DNA of 64,000 nt from an uncultured Halomonas sp. (GCF_947501415.1 NZ_CANMVL010000007.1:124001-188000), one strand, 5' to 3'. Shown: positions 7,043 to 16,116, counted from the stretch's first letter. The notes: generated by a model not told the origin, from the sequence alone. Numbers and translations: made by a program.

Positions 7043-9916
7043 TCACTCTTTACCTTCGGGCAGTGGCTCGAGGTCAGCCGTGAATGCCAGCACGTCGGTG
7101 GGCGCATCGCCCGGGTCATAGGCGACTCGCACCTCGGGACTGGCAAGCAGGGCCGTCCAGGCCTCGCGCAGCTCGTCGGCGGTAACAGCCAGGACCCGCT
7201 CGGCGAGTTTTTCGCGCCGCTCGAACTCGGTATCGCCGTAGGCCAGGGCGCGCCACAGACGATTGGTCCGGCCGGAAAGGCTGGTATCGCGCCGGATCAG
7301 TTCGGCATGCACCGCCTGGCGGTAAGGGGCGAGTGCTTCCTCGTCCAGCGCTTCCAGGGTGGCGCCGAAACTCTCCAGAAAACGATCCATATGGTCGGCG
7401 ATCGACTCGCTATCGGTCTCCGGTGACTGCACCAGCAGGGCGAGGCCCGGGGCATCCAGCATCGGCGAGTAGCCGGCGTGAACCACATAGCCGAGCTGCT
7501 GTTCGGTGCGCAGACGCTGGTAGAAGGGAGTGTCGATCAGCTGGCCGAGCAGTGCCAGGCGTGCCTGGCTATCCAGGGAGCGGTCCGGGCCCTGCAGGTA
7601 GCGCAGCAGTATCGACTCCTCGCGACCTGTCTGCGGAGTCAGGGCGGGAAGATCCGCGGAGGCAGCCAGCGGGACCAGGTCGGGAATCGCTGCCGCCGTC
7701 AGGCTCGGCGCCAGGGTGTCGGCCATCTGCCGTGCAATCTCGTCGGCTTGCTCGGCGCCGATATTGCCCACCGCCATGGCCTCCAGGTGCAGCTCGTCGA
7801 GGAAAGCCTCGCGGAATTCGCTCAGGTCCCCCGACGTCATGCCTTCGCTGGCCTCAAGCAGTGCGCTGGTGGGCCACTGAGGGCGCACCAGGGCCTCGGC
7901 CAGGGTGCGGTTGGCCTGGCGGTGGAGCGGGTCCTGGGGCGCATTGCGCCACTCCCGCTGCAGGCGGTGGCGTACCCGTTCGAAGGCGTCGGCTTCGATG
8001 GCCCCCTGCTGAAGCTGCTCGACCACACGCTCCATTACCATCGTCTGACGATCGCGCCAGCCGGAGAAGGCCAGGGTAATGCCGCGGGCGTGGGCGTAGG
8101 CCTCGACCCCCTGGCCGGCCAGCCGCGCGGGGTAGAGTACCTCGTTGAGGCTGTCCTCCAGCCAGCCGGCGAGCAGCCGGGCCAGTACCGCTTCGCGGGG
8201 TGCCTCGGCGGCACGTGGGTGTTGCAGGCTGAAGCGCCACTCCACCTTGGGCGTGGCGAAGCTGGCGTCGGCCATGTGCCAGAATGTGAAGGTGGGTTCA
8301 TCGATACGCTGTCGAGGGCGCTCGTGCTGGGCGTCGAGCAGCGCGAGGTCCTCGGCGATATAGGGGTTGGGGGCGGGTAGCTTCAGCCCGTCGCGAGGCG
8401 TGCCATCGGCGCTGTAGGCGTCGTCACCCCAGGGGGCGTTGAACCAGGGCGAGGTCCGCTCGCCCTCGACGTCCGGGGCGCTATAGAGTCGAATCAGGTT
8501 GTCGGGCCTCAGTGCGGCCAGGTAGTCGCGGGACCGAGCCCGGTCGAAGCCGTCCATGCGATAGTCGGCATATTGCACATCCTCCACGGGGTAGCGTGCC
8601 AGGTTCATGGCCAGGCGCATGGCGTCCTGCTGGGGCGAGCCGTGCTGCTGAAACTGGAAACTCTGTTCGGCCAGGCGCGCCTGCTCGGCGTAGCGCCACG
8701 CCTCGGGGCCGGCCTCGCGAATCGTCTCGATGGCAGCGAACAGGCTGGCCTCGATGGCATCGCGATGCTCTGCCCCCTGCGGGGTCAGGCTGATGCCGAT
8801 GGTGAACAGGGCGTGGCGTCCGTCTCCCCGCGAGATGCCCGCGGAGAGACCGTCGGCCCAGCCTGCCTCGCGCAGGGTCGCAAGCAGGCTACCCTCTCCC
8901 TCATGCCCGAGCAGGTGGGCAATCAGGTCGGCAGGCTTGTGACGGTACTCGGCGATGGGGTCGTCCACCGGAAAGAGGAAGCGCAGCTGATGGCTGTCAC
9001 GCAGGGACTTCACCGTGACTCGCCTGGGAAGTGTCTCCGCGAGGGCCAGCGGGTCGCTGATCTCCGGTCGCACCAGGCCTCGGTCGGGCACCGCGGCGAA
9101 GCGCTCGGCGACCAGCCGCTCCAGTTCGTCGAGGGGCTGAGGGGCGACGACCGCCAGATGCATGACATTGGCACCGTAGTACGATGCGTAGAAGTCGATG
9201 ACCCGCTCGCGCAGACTCGCCTCGTCGCTTGGACGGTCGGCCAGAGTCGCGCGGCTGCCGACCGAAAAGCCGGTGAAGGGGTGCTCGGGATTCAGCAGGC
9301 GGTCGAGCACGTCATTGACCCGCCGGCCCTCGTCACGGATGCGCGCCATATATTCGGAGTGCACCACGTTGCGCTCGCTCTCCAGGCGGTCGGCGTTGAA
9401 CAGCGGCGCGATAAAGAACTGGCTGAAGCGATCCAGGGCGCCTTCGAGAGCGTCGGGCTCGATGGTGAAGAAGTAGTTGGTGTCCTGTGGCGCGGTAAAG
9501 GCGTTGTGGCTGCCGCCATGGCGGGTCAGATAGCCCTGATAGGCGTCCGCCTCGGGGTAGGGCTCGGTGCCCAGAAACAGCATGTGCTCGAGGAAGTGGG
9601 CGAGCCCCGACAGGTCTGCCGGATCCTGAGCGCTGCCGACCGAGACATTGAGGGAGGCCGCGGCCTTGTCGGCATCGGGGTCGCTGACCAGCAGGGCGGT
9701 GAAGCCATTCTCCAGCCTCAGCACGCGATAGTCGCGCTCATCGTGAGGGCTGACTCTGGGTGTGGTGCTTTCCTCGACGGCCGCAGTGGGGGTGGTTGCC
9801 GTCTGGGTGGCCAAGGCCTGGGAGGCTAGGCTCTGTGAGGCCAGGCCCAGCAGGACAAGCAGTGGTGGCAGCAGTCGCCCGCAGCGGGCGACGGACAGGA
9901 TAGGCAACATTCTCAC
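7043..9916 (-). CDS. Periplasmic M16 zinc metallopeptidase (pitrilysin/insulinase family)
   Basis: This 957-residue secreted protease starts with a signal peptide-like stretch (hydrophobic residues about 14-30, then 'LASQALA'). The inverted zinc motif HxxEH is present as HFLEH (His107, Glu110, His111), with the downstream glutamate in 'ESERNVVHSEY'. The family-typical 'GGSHNAFTAPQDTNYFF' and 'LRDSHQLRFLFPV' are also visible, and length agrees with protease III (PtrA). The C-terminal half contains the inactive M16 domains. The preferred substrates are small peptides, by family knowledge. Confidence 0.9.
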   Translation of the reverse strand: MRMLPILSVARCGRLLPPLLVLLGLASQSLASQALATQTATTPTAAVEESTTPRVSPHDERDYRVLRLENGFTALLVSDPDADKAAASLNVSVGSAQDPADLSGLAHFLEHMLFLGTEPYPEADAYQGYLTRHGGSHNAFTAPQDTNYFFTIEPDALEGALDRFSQFFIAPLFNADRLESERNVVHSEYMARIRDEGRRVNDVLDRLLNPEHPFTGFSVGSRATLADRPSDEASLRERVIDFYASYYGANVMHLAVVAPQPLDELERLVAERFAAVPDRGLVRPEISDPLALAETLPRRVTVKSLRDSHQLRFLFPVDDPIAEYRHKPADLIAHLLGHEGEGSLLATLREAGWADGLSAGISRGDGRHALFTIGISLTPQGAEHRDAIEASLFAAIETIREAGPEAWRYAEQARLAEQSFQFQQHGSPQQDAMRLAMNLARYPVEDVQYADYRMDGFDRARSRDYLAALRPDNLIRLYSAPDVEGERTSPWFNAPWGDDAYSADGTPRDGLKLPAPNPYIAEDLALLDAQHERPRQRIDEPTFTFWHMADASFATPKVEWRFSLQHPRAAEAPREAVLARLLAGWLEDSLNEVLYPARLAGQGVEAYAHARGITLAFSGWRDRQTMVMERVVEQLQQGAIEADAFERVRHRLQREWRNAPQDPLHRQANRTLAEALVRPQWPTSALLEASEGMTSGDLSEFREAFLDELHLEAMAVGNIGAEQADEIARQMADTLAPSLTAAAIPDLVPLAASADLPALTPQTGREESILLRYLQGPDRSLDSQARLALLGQLIDTPFYQRLRTEQQLGYVVHAGYSPMLDAPGLALLVQSPETDSESIADHMDRFLESFGATLEALDEEALAPYRQAVHAELIRRDTSLSGRTNRLWRALAYGDTEFERREKLAERVLAVTADELREAWTALLASPEVRVAYDPGDAPTDVLAFTADLEPLPEGKE

Positions 9917-9937
9917 TCCTTGTGCAGGGAAGTCGGC

Positions 9938-10612
9938 TCAGGCCTCGTGGCGCAGCATGGGGCCGACCGGGTGGGCGCAGGCCGCGTCCTGGTTAGCCGG
10001 ATTGTTCACACGTCTTGATACCGGAAAAGCGCCCAACAGTTCCCTGGGCGCCGGCGCCAGCATGGCCTGGGCCGCCTCGCTTGGTGTTTGCGGATCGAGC
10101 CAGCGCCGTGCCACGGCAGGCGGTATTGCCGCCGGGAGGCGATCGCTGAGTGGTGCCAGCAGGCCGTTGGTCGGCACGGTGATCAGCGCCATGGAGTCGG
10201 TGTGTTCGGCCAGGCTGGTGTGGAAGCGACACCAGAGCGCGGCCAGCAGCAGCGGGCCGCGGTCCACTCGTGTGACCAGAAAGGGCTGCTTGAAGCGTGG
10301 CTGGGGCTTCCATACATAGACGCCGGTGGCCGGGATCAGGCAGCGCCTGGCGTGGAAGGCCTCGCGGAACATGCGGCGCGACGCCAGGGATTCGGCGCGG
10401 GCGCAGTGGGGCGCGTGGTCCAGCACCTCCAGCCAGGGCGGGGTCAGCCCCCAGAACAGTTGTCCCAGGCGCGGCCGGCCCGCTTCCAGGCGAATGCCCG
10501 AGAGCATGCGTCGGGGGGCCAGGTTGGCACCGGTCAAGAGGGGCGTCTCCATCGCCAGATCGGGCACGAGCTGGCTGATGTCGATCGGGGCGATATGCAG
10601 TCGGCCGGCCAT
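9938..10612 (-). CDS. SRAP/YedK-family protein lacking all catalytic residues
   Basis: SRAP proteins (YedK, HMCES) use Cys2 to crosslink to abasic sites in single-stranded DNA. This 224-residue protein keeps the scaffold: 'GR' at 3-4, 'ANLAP', 'FWGLTPPW', 'ARAES', 'RRCLIPA.G.Y', 'DRLP' and 'SRRVNNPANQ'. The four active-site residues are replaced: Cys2 is Ala2, the Asn before 'ARxE' is Cys70, the Glu of 'GFYEW' is Val100, and the His of 'HDRMP' is Ser156. ATG 10612 has GGAG upstream, and no upstream in-frame codon gives a Met-Cys start. It reads as a family pseudoenzyme with intact frame. It is divergent from the TetR gene. Confidence 0.85.
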   Translation of the reverse strand: MAGRLHIAPIDISQLVPDLAMETPLLTGANLAPRRMLSGIRLEAGRPRLGQLFWGLTPPWLEVLDHAPHCARAESLASRRMFREAFHARRCLIPATGVYVWKPQPRFKQPFLVTRVDRGPLLLAALWCRFHTSLAEHTDSMALITVPTNGLLAPLSDRLPAAIPPAVARRWLDPQTPSEAAQAMLAPAPRELLGAFPVSRRVNNPANQDAACAHPVGPMLRHEA

Positions 10613-10727
10613 GGGATCTCCGGGTCTAAGGAGTGTCAGGGTAACATGGCTATCGAAAACAGTGTTCGATGTGCGCTATCCTTGGGGACCTTCACGCAAC
10701 TGCCTGCTTCGGCACGCGAGGAACTCG

Positions 10728-11333
10728 ATGGCTCGTCCCAGACAACATGCCCCCGAGGCGCTTCATGCCCAGGTAATGGCGGCCTGTGATGCCTGGTTGC
10801 AGGGCAACTCGGTACACGGCCTCTCACTGCGTGCGCTGGCCCGTGAGGTGGGGTGCGCGCCCAGTACTCTGCTCAAGCTCTATGGCAGCTTTCACAACCT
10901 CCTGCAGCACGTCAATATCGAGACCCTTGGGCATCTGCGCGAGGTGGTCGAGCCGCTGGCCGGCCAGTCGGCACCGGAGGAGCGGTTGCGCGCCCTGGCG
11001 CGTGCCTACTGGCAGTTTGCCCAGCGCGAAGCGTATCGCTGGCAGCTGCTGTTCGACTTCCCGCTGGCCCAGGAGGGAGAGCTGGACCAGCGCCAGAACG
11101 AGATGATCGAGGCGCTCTTCCTGCGTGTCGAAGCCACTCTCAAGGAGTACCAGCCGGCCCTGGATGATCTCGAGGCGCGCCGGCTGGGGCGCACCCTCTG
11201 GGGCAGCGTGCATGGCCTGGTACAGCTGGGCCTGAACGAGCGGCTGGGCTACTGGCAGGGCCAGCAGCTGGAAGTGGGGGAGCTGCTCGACCAGCTGCTC
11301 GACACCATCCTCGCCGGCCTGAGGGCCAGATAG
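10728..11333 (+). CDS. TetR/AcrR-family transcriptional regulator
   Basis: This 201-residue repressor-type protein has an N-terminal helix-turn-helix around residues 25-50 ('LSLRALAREVGCAPSTLLKLYGS') and a C-terminal ligand-binding domain with a 'WGSVHGLVQLGL' segment typical of the WHG subgroup. The start chosen is ATG 10728 with GAGGA upstream; the frame is open further 5' but has no family-like sequence there. The next gene begins 8 bp after its stop, so it probably forms an operon with the acyltransferase. The ligand is unknown. Confidence 0.85.
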   Translation: MARPRQHAPEALHAQVMAACDAWLQGNSVHGLSLRALAREVGCAPSTLLKLYGSFHNLLQHVNIETLGHLREVVEPLAGQSAPEERLRALARAYWQFAQREAYRWQLLFDFPLAQEGELDQRQNEMIEALFLRVEATLKEYQPALDDLEARRLGRTLWGSVHGLVQLGLNERLGYWQGQQLEVGELLDQLLDTILAGLRAR

Positions 11334-11341
11334 GTGTCGTC

Positions 11342-12064
11342 GTGACAGCGTTTAGCTGGTTTTTGATCGCCTGTGTGGCGCTGTGTCTCGTTTGGCGGAT
11401 CATTCGGGCGCCGCGCCCGGCGGTACGCCTGCTGGTCTATCTGCTGGTTCGCCTGCTCTATCGGCTGCGCCTGACGGGGCTCGAGCACCTTCCCGAGCGT
11501 GGGGCGGCCCTGGTGGTGTGCAACCACGTCAGTTTCATGGATGCCCTGGTGCTGGGTGGCGCGAGCCCGCGACCACTGCGCTTTCTGATGGACAAGCCGA
11601 TCTATGATTCACCCTGGCTCAACTGGCTGTTCCGGCTGGTGGGGGCGATTCCCGTCGAGTCGGAGCGCTGCGATCCCGGCAGTCTGCGCCGGGCGATGGA
11701 GGAGGTGAGTCGGGCGCTGCGCGATGGCGAGGTGGTGATGCTGTTTCCGGAGGGGCGTCTGACAATGGATGGCGAGGTGCAGGGGTTTCGCCGTGGCCTG
11801 GAGCTGATCCTCACCCGTGATCCGGTGCCGGTGATTCCCGCGAGCCTCTCCGGGCTCTGGGGCTCATGGACCTCTCACTGCCACGGTCGTGCGCTGAGTC
11901 AGCGACCGCGGCGTTTCCGCGCCCGAGTGGTGCTGCAGCTCGGCGAGCCGCTCTCTCCCGGGGCGGCGACTCGTTGCCAGCTGGAGGCCAGAGTTCGGGA
12001 GCTCAAGTGCGTGGGGGATGCCTCGATCCAGCCGGCGGTCGAACACCAGGCCCAGAGTCGCTAG
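11342..12064 (+). CDS. PlsC-type 1-acylglycerol-3-phosphate acyltransferase family protein
   Basis: Acyltransferases of this family put the second acyl chain on lysophosphatidic acid or related lysolipids at the inner membrane. The 240-residue protein has an N-terminal hydrophobic helix, the catalytic NHxxxxD box as NHVSFMD, the substrate motif 'FPEGRLTMDG', and 'VPVIPASLSGLWGS'. The start is GTG 11342. It is co-oriented and nearly contiguous with the TetR gene, which may control it. It could be the C-terminal-type acyltransferase seen in acyl-ACP synthetase fusions rather than PlsC itself. Confidence 0.85.
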   Translation: MTAFSWFLIACVALCLVWRIIRAPRPAVRLLVYLLVRLLYRLRLTGLEHLPERGAALVVCNHVSFMDALVLGGASPRPLRFLMDKPIYDSPWLNWLFRLVGAIPVESERCDPGSLRRAMEEVSRALRDGEVVMLFPEGRLTMDGEVQGFRRGLELILTRDPVPVIPASLSGLWGSWTSHCHGRALSQRPRRFRARVVLQLGEPLSPGAATRCQLEARVRELKCVGDASIQPAVEHQAQSR

Positions 12065-12086
12065 AGGCATGTGCCTGGCGTCGCGC

Positions 12087-13352
12087 TCACCGCGGGGCCA
12101 GCCAGCAGCGTGCCGCGGTGATCAGGTTGTCACGCACCGCCTGGATCTCCATGCGCACGTCGCCCACCTGTAGCGAGGTCGGGCCCTCCGGAAACCCCTC
12201 AAGGTGTTCGAGGATCAGGCCATTGAGCGTCTTGGGGCCGTCGGTAGGCAGCTGCCAGCCCAGCGACTTGTTGATGTCGCGGATATTGGCGGTGCCCTCT
12301 ATCACCACACTGCCGTCCTCCTGGTGCCGGATATCCTCCTGCATGCCTGCCACCCCGGTGGTGAACTCGCCGACGATCTCCTCGAGGATATCCTCCAGGG
12401 TCACCAGGCCCTCCACATCGCCATACTCGTCCACCACGATGCCGATACGCCGCTTCTGCTGCTGAAAGTGGAGCAGCTGGGTGTGCAGCGGATTGGATTC
12501 GGGGATGAAGTAGGGCTCTCGAGCCTCCTGGACGATGGCGGCCTTGGTCACTTCGCCCCGGGAGAGAAAGCGTGCCGCATTGCGCAGGTGCAGCAGACCG
12601 ATGATGTTGTTGATGTCGCCCTTGTAGACCGGCAGCCGGGTGTGCTGGCTGGTACGGATCTGGGTGAGGATCTCGTCGAGGTCGTCGTCGAGGTTGATGC
12701 CGATCACCTCGTGTCGCGGCACCATGATGTCGTTCACGGTGACGTTCTCGAGATCGAGGATGGAGAGCAGCATCGCCTGGTGGCGATGAGGAATGAGGGT
12801 GCCCGCCTCGTGAACCACGGTGCGCAGTTCGTCGCGGGTCAGGTTGTCGCCATCCCCATCGATGCTGCGTACCCCGATCAGCCGCAGCAGACCATTGGAG
12901 ATCACGTTGACCAGCCACACCAGCGGGTAGAGCAGCTTGAGCAGTGGCTCGAGCACCAGCGAGGCGGGGAAGGCGATGCGATCCGGTTTCACCGCCGCAT
13001 AGGTCTTGGGGGTGACCTCGGCGAAGATCAGGATGGTGATGGTCAGCGCGGCGGTGGCGACGGCCGGGCCGGTGACATCGCCGAGAAAATGGATGGCGAT
13101 GATGGTGGCGATGGAGGCCGCCAGGTTGTTGACGAAGTTGTTGCCGATCAGGATCACGCCGATCAGCCGATCGGGACGAGCCAGTAGTCTGGCGACACGC
13201 TGGGCCCGCGCCTCCCCGCTGCTGACCCGGTGGTTGAGGCGGTAGCGGTTGATCGACATCATGCCGGTCTCTGAACTCGAGAAGAAGGCAGACAGGCAGA
13301 CAAGCAGGAACAGCAGGCCGAACAGCAATCCCAATGGGAAGTCGTCGCTCAA
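12087..13352 (-). CDS. CNNM/HlyC-CorC family membrane protein (CorB/YfjD-like)
   Basis: The 421-residue protein has the N-terminal DUF21/CNNM membrane domain (about 1-185, several hydrophobic helices, 'FFSSSETGMMSINRYRL'), a pair of CBS domains (about 200-330, 'IMVPRHEVIGINLDDDLDEIL', 'RIGIVVDEYGDVEGLVTLEDILEEIVGEF') and a C-terminal CorC_HlyC transporter-associated domain. The family is linked to Mg2+/Co2+ transport. It sits downstream of the CcsA-like gene on the same strand, an arrangement found beside ffh in related gammaproteobacteria. Confidence 0.92.
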   Translation of the reverse strand: MSDDFPLGLLFGLLFLLVCLSAFFSSSETGMMSINRYRLNHRVSSGEARAQRVARLLARPDRLIGVILIGNNFVNNLAASIATIIAIHFLGDVTGPAVATAALTITILIFAEVTPKTYAAVKPDRIAFPASLVLEPLLKLLYPLVWLVNVISNGLLRLIGVRSIDGDGDNLTRDELRTVVHEAGTLIPHRHQAMLLSILDLENVTVNDIMVPRHEVIGINLDDDLDEILTQIRTSQHTRLPVYKGDINNIIGLLHLRNAARFLSRGEVTKAAIVQEAREPYFIPESNPLHTQLLHFQQQKRRIGIVVDEYGDVEGLVTLEDILEEIVGEFTTGVAGMQEDIRHQEDGSVVIEGTANIRDINKSLGWQLPTDGPKTLNGLILEHLEGFPEGPTSLQVGDVRMEIQAVRDNLITAARCWLAPR

Positions 13353-13431
13353 GTCGAAGAGTCCTCGGTCGCGGGTCAGGCTCGATTTGACGGGAGGTGG
13401 GCGCGCGGTGTCAAGGTGTCAGAAAGGCCGC

Positions 13432-14232
13432 TCAGCCGCGGTTGAGCAGCACTTCCAGCACGAAGAGGCTACCGAAGTAGGCTGCCAGCAGAACGGCGCA
13501 ACCGCCCAGGGTCCAGCGCACGGCACGCATGCCGCGCCAGCCCAGGCGGTGGTGGCTGAACAGCAGGATGGCGAAGATCACCCAGGCAGCCAGCGAGAGG
13601 ATCGTCTTGTGGGCAAGGTGCTGGGCAAACATGTTGTCGAGAAACACGAAGCCGCTGAGGATTGCCAGGGTCAGCAGTGCCATGCCGGCCCAGATCAGCT
13701 CGAACAGCAGCCGTTCCATGGAGGTGAGCGGGGGCAGGGCCTGAACGATCCCGCGGATATGGTGGTGGCGCAGGGCACGGTTCTGCAGACCCAGCAGGAT
13801 GGCCTGCACGGCGGCGATGGCCAGCACCGCGAATCCCAGCAGGGAGCTGATGGCGTGGAGGGCGACGCCGGGGGAGAGTGCCTCGGCCGGAGGGGGTGCC
13901 GGTACCGTGGCAGCCAGCAACAGCGCGAAGCCCGCCATCGGCAGGACGCCGACGGCGGCACCCAGTACCGGCTTGAACAGGCTGACACCCAGCAGTACCG
14001 CCACCGCCATGGCGCTGATGAGGATCATGCTGGTGTAGAAACCCGGCAGTACCTGAGCATCATGACCGAACAGGCTGACGACCAGTGGCAGGTGGCAGAG
14101 CAGGCCAAGCAGCGACAGGCCGCGCACCAGCATCGGCTGTGGCGCTACCCGGCGAACCAGGGTCAGTCCCTGCCAGGAGGCGGCGGCGAGATAGAAGAGA
14201 GAGGCCATTACGGCCAGGGCGAGCGCCTGCAT
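13432..14232 (-). CDS. CcsA/YpjD-like inner membrane protein
   Basis: This 266-residue polytopic protein (about eight hydrophobic segments) resembles the cytochrome c assembly membrane domain family, with 'HAISSLLGFAVLAIAAVQAILL' and 'KTILSLAAWVIFAILLFSHHRLGWRG' matching the conserved C-terminal half. There is no WWD motif of classical CcsA that I can identify, so a true cytochrome c role is doubtful. It is divergent from ffh, as in related genomes, and precedes the CNNM gene. Confidence 0.85.
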   Translation of the reverse strand: MQALALAVMASLFYLAAASWQGLTLVRRVAPQPMLVRGLSLLGLLCHLPLVVSLFGHDAQVLPGFYTSMILISAMAVAVLLGVSLFKPVLGAAVGVLPMAGFALLLAATVPAPPPAEALSPGVALHAISSLLGFAVLAIAAVQAILLGLQNRALRHHHIRGIVQALPPLTSMERLLFELIWAGMALLTLAILSGFVFLDNMFAQHLAHKTILSLAAWVIFAILLFSHHRLGWRGMRAVRWTLGGCAVLLAAYFGSLFVLEVLLNRG

Positions 14233-14350
14233 GGGTTGCGATCCGTGCGCTTGTGAAAGTGGTCAGCATAAGGGTGGCATCTGTGCGGTTACTATACCCA
14301 ATCACCCGGCTGGCGCACAGGCCTTGGAGTCAGGGTCAGGGTGGGGTGCA

Positions 14351-14379
14351 TGGAGACTCGCGGCCACAGCGCGTATAAT
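14351..14379 (+). promoter_or_regulatory. Putative sigma-70 promoter of ffh
   Basis: TGGAGA at 14351-14356 and a perfect TATAAT at 14374-14379 are separated by 17 bp, 40 bp upstream of the ffh start codon. Confidence 0.65.
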
Positions 14380-14419
14380 CGCCCCCAACCTTCAGGCCAT
14401 CGCACATGTGGAGAGGCCA

Positions 14420-15838
14420 ATGTTTCAGAATCTCAGCGAGCGCCTGTCGCAGACGCTCAAGTCGATCAAGGGTCAGGCTCGCCTGACCGAGGACAATGTA
14501 AAGGACACCCTGCGCGAGGTGCGCCGTGCGCTGCTCGAGGCGGATGTCGCCCTGCCGGTGGTGAAGGACTTTATCGACCGCGTGCGCGAACGCGCCGTGG
14601 GTCAGGAAGTCTCCAAGAGCCTCTCGCCCGGTCAGCAGTTCGTCAAGATCGTCCAGCAGGAGCTGGAAGCGACCATGGGCGAGGCCAACGAGGGGCTGAC
14701 CCTCAAGGGCTCGCCGGCGGTAGTGCTGATGGCCGGCCTGCAGGGGGCGGGCAAGACCACCTCGGTAGCCAAGCTGGCGCGTTATCTGCGCGAGCGCGAG
14801 AAGAAGAAGGTGTTGGTGGTCTCTGCCGACGTTTACCGTCCGGCGGCCATCGACCAGCTCGAGACCCTGGCGAAGGAGGTCGAGGTCGACTTCTTCCCGT
14901 CGCGCTCCGACCAGCAGCCCGTCGCTATCGCCGAGGCGGCGATCAAGCATGCCAAGATCCAGTTCCACGATGTGGTGCTGGTGGATACCGCCGGTCGCCT
15001 TGCCATCGATGAGGCGATGATGGCCGAGATCCAGGCGTTGCATAAGGCGGTCTCGCCTCAAGAGACGCTGTTCGTCGTCGACGCCATGACCGGCCAGGAT
15101 GCCGCCAATACCGCCAAGGCCTTCCATGAGGCGCTGCCGCTGACCGGGGTGATCCTCACCAAGGCCGATGGCGATGCCCGTGGCGGTGCGGCGCTCTCGG
15201 TGCGTCATATCACCGGCAAGCCGATCAAGTTCATGGGCGTTGGCGAGAAGGTCGACGCCCTCGAGCCCTTCCACCCGGATCGCGTGGCGTCGCGCATCCT
15301 CGGCATGGGCGATGTATTGTCGCTGATCGAGGAGGCCGAGCGCAGCGTCGACAAGGGCAAGGCCGAGAAACTGGCCAAGAAGGTCAAGAAGGGCCAGGGC
15401 TTCGATCTCGAGGACTTCCGCGACCAGCTCCAGCAGCTCAAGAAGATGGGCGGTATGGGCGGTCTGTTGGGCAAGTTGCCCGGCATGGGGCAGATGGCCG
15501 AGATGGCTCAGGGGCCCGGCCCCGAGAAGGAGATGGGCAAGCTCGAGGCGCTGATCAACTCCATGACGCCCCAGGAGCGTCGCAAGCCCGAGATCATCAA
15601 TGGCTCGCGCAAGCGGCGCATCGCCGCCGGTGCCGGCCTGCAGGTGCCCGATCTGAATCGTCTGCTCAAGCAGCACAAGCAGATGCAGAAGATGATGAAG
15701 AAGGCGGGCAAGAAGGGCGGCATGCAGAACATGATGCGTGGCATGTCCGGCATGATGGGCGGCGGTGGCCCCGGCGGCATGGGTGGCATGGGTGGCATGG
15801 GGGGGATGGGCGGCCCCGGTGGCAAGCCCTGGCGATAA
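14420..15838 (+). CDS. ffh: Signal recognition particle GTPase Ffh
   Basis: Ffh binds signal sequences and 4.5S RNA and delivers ribosomes to FtsY at the membrane. The 472-residue protein has the N domain, the G domain (P-loop 'GLQGAGKTTSVAKLA', 'DTAGRL', 'TKADGDARGGAAL') and a Met-rich M domain with 'SMTPQERRKPEIINGSRKRRIAAGAG'. The extreme C-terminus is a Gly-Met repeat tail. ATG 14420 was chosen (GAGAGG upstream, MFQNLSERL family start); the open frame upstream is not family-like. Confidence 0.97.
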   Translation: MFQNLSERLSQTLKSIKGQARLTEDNVKDTLREVRRALLEADVALPVVKDFIDRVRERAVGQEVSKSLSPGQQFVKIVQQELEATMGEANEGLTLKGSPAVVLMAGLQGAGKTTSVAKLARYLREREKKKVLVVSADVYRPAAIDQLETLAKEVEVDFFPSRSDQQPVAIAEAAIKHAKIQFHDVVLVDTAGRLAIDEAMMAEIQALHKAVSPQETLFVVDAMTGQDAANTAKAFHEALPLTGVILTKADGDARGGAALSVRHITGKPIKFMGVGEKVDALEPFHPDRVASRILGMGDVLSLIEEAERSVDKGKAEKLAKKVKKGQGFDLEDFRDQLQQLKKMGGMGGLLGKLPGMGQMAEMAQGPGPEKEMGKLEALINSMTPQERRKPEIINGSRKRRIAAGAGLQVPDLNRLLKQHKQMQKMMKKAGKKGGMQNMMRGMSGMMGGGGPGGMGGMGGMGGMGGPGGKPWR

Positions 15839-15884
15839 GCCCCGGGGCTTATCGAAGTTACCGACAGGGTGATAGCGAAAGGCG

Positions 15885-16070
15885 CGGGGGGCAGGTCGGA
15901 GAGGGGGGCCGAGGACCAGGGGTGAGGAGTACTGCTCCGAACGGGCTGGCCAGGGCTGGCCAGGGATGGCCAGCACCGGACCTGCAAGCGGAGCGGGACG
16001 CGAGAGCGCCGCAGGGCCGAGGTAGCCAACAAGGAAGTACTCGTAGCGCCCCCTCGACGGCCTGTCGCCG
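15885..16070. repeat. Dispersed intergenic inverted-repeat element, copy A, in the ffh-rpsP gap
   Basis: The 389-bp gap between ffh and rpsP has no convincing gene. It contains an element bounded by imperfect inverted ends, a GGGGGCAGGTCGGAGAGGGG-type left end and CCCCTCGACGGCCTGTCGCC at 16050-16069. The right end read on the minus strand matches the left end of copy B at 23059 (GGCGACAGGCC, then CGAGGGGGCGCT). A perfect 13-bp inverted repeat (GGGCTTATCGAAG at 15845-15857, complement at 16096-16108) encloses it. Inside are three GGCCAG-containing direct repeats near 15947-15976. It is likely a non-coding REPIN- or MITE-like repeat. Confidence 0.65.
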
Positions 16071-16116
16071 AAAAAGCCTTGAGCGGGGCTACCATCTTCG
16101 ATAAGCCCGAAAAAGG

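Noticed and set aside
15770..15835. GGC-ATG tandem repeats at the end of ffh as a possible repeat element
   Set aside because: They encode the Gly/Met-rich C-terminal tail common in Ffh M domains.
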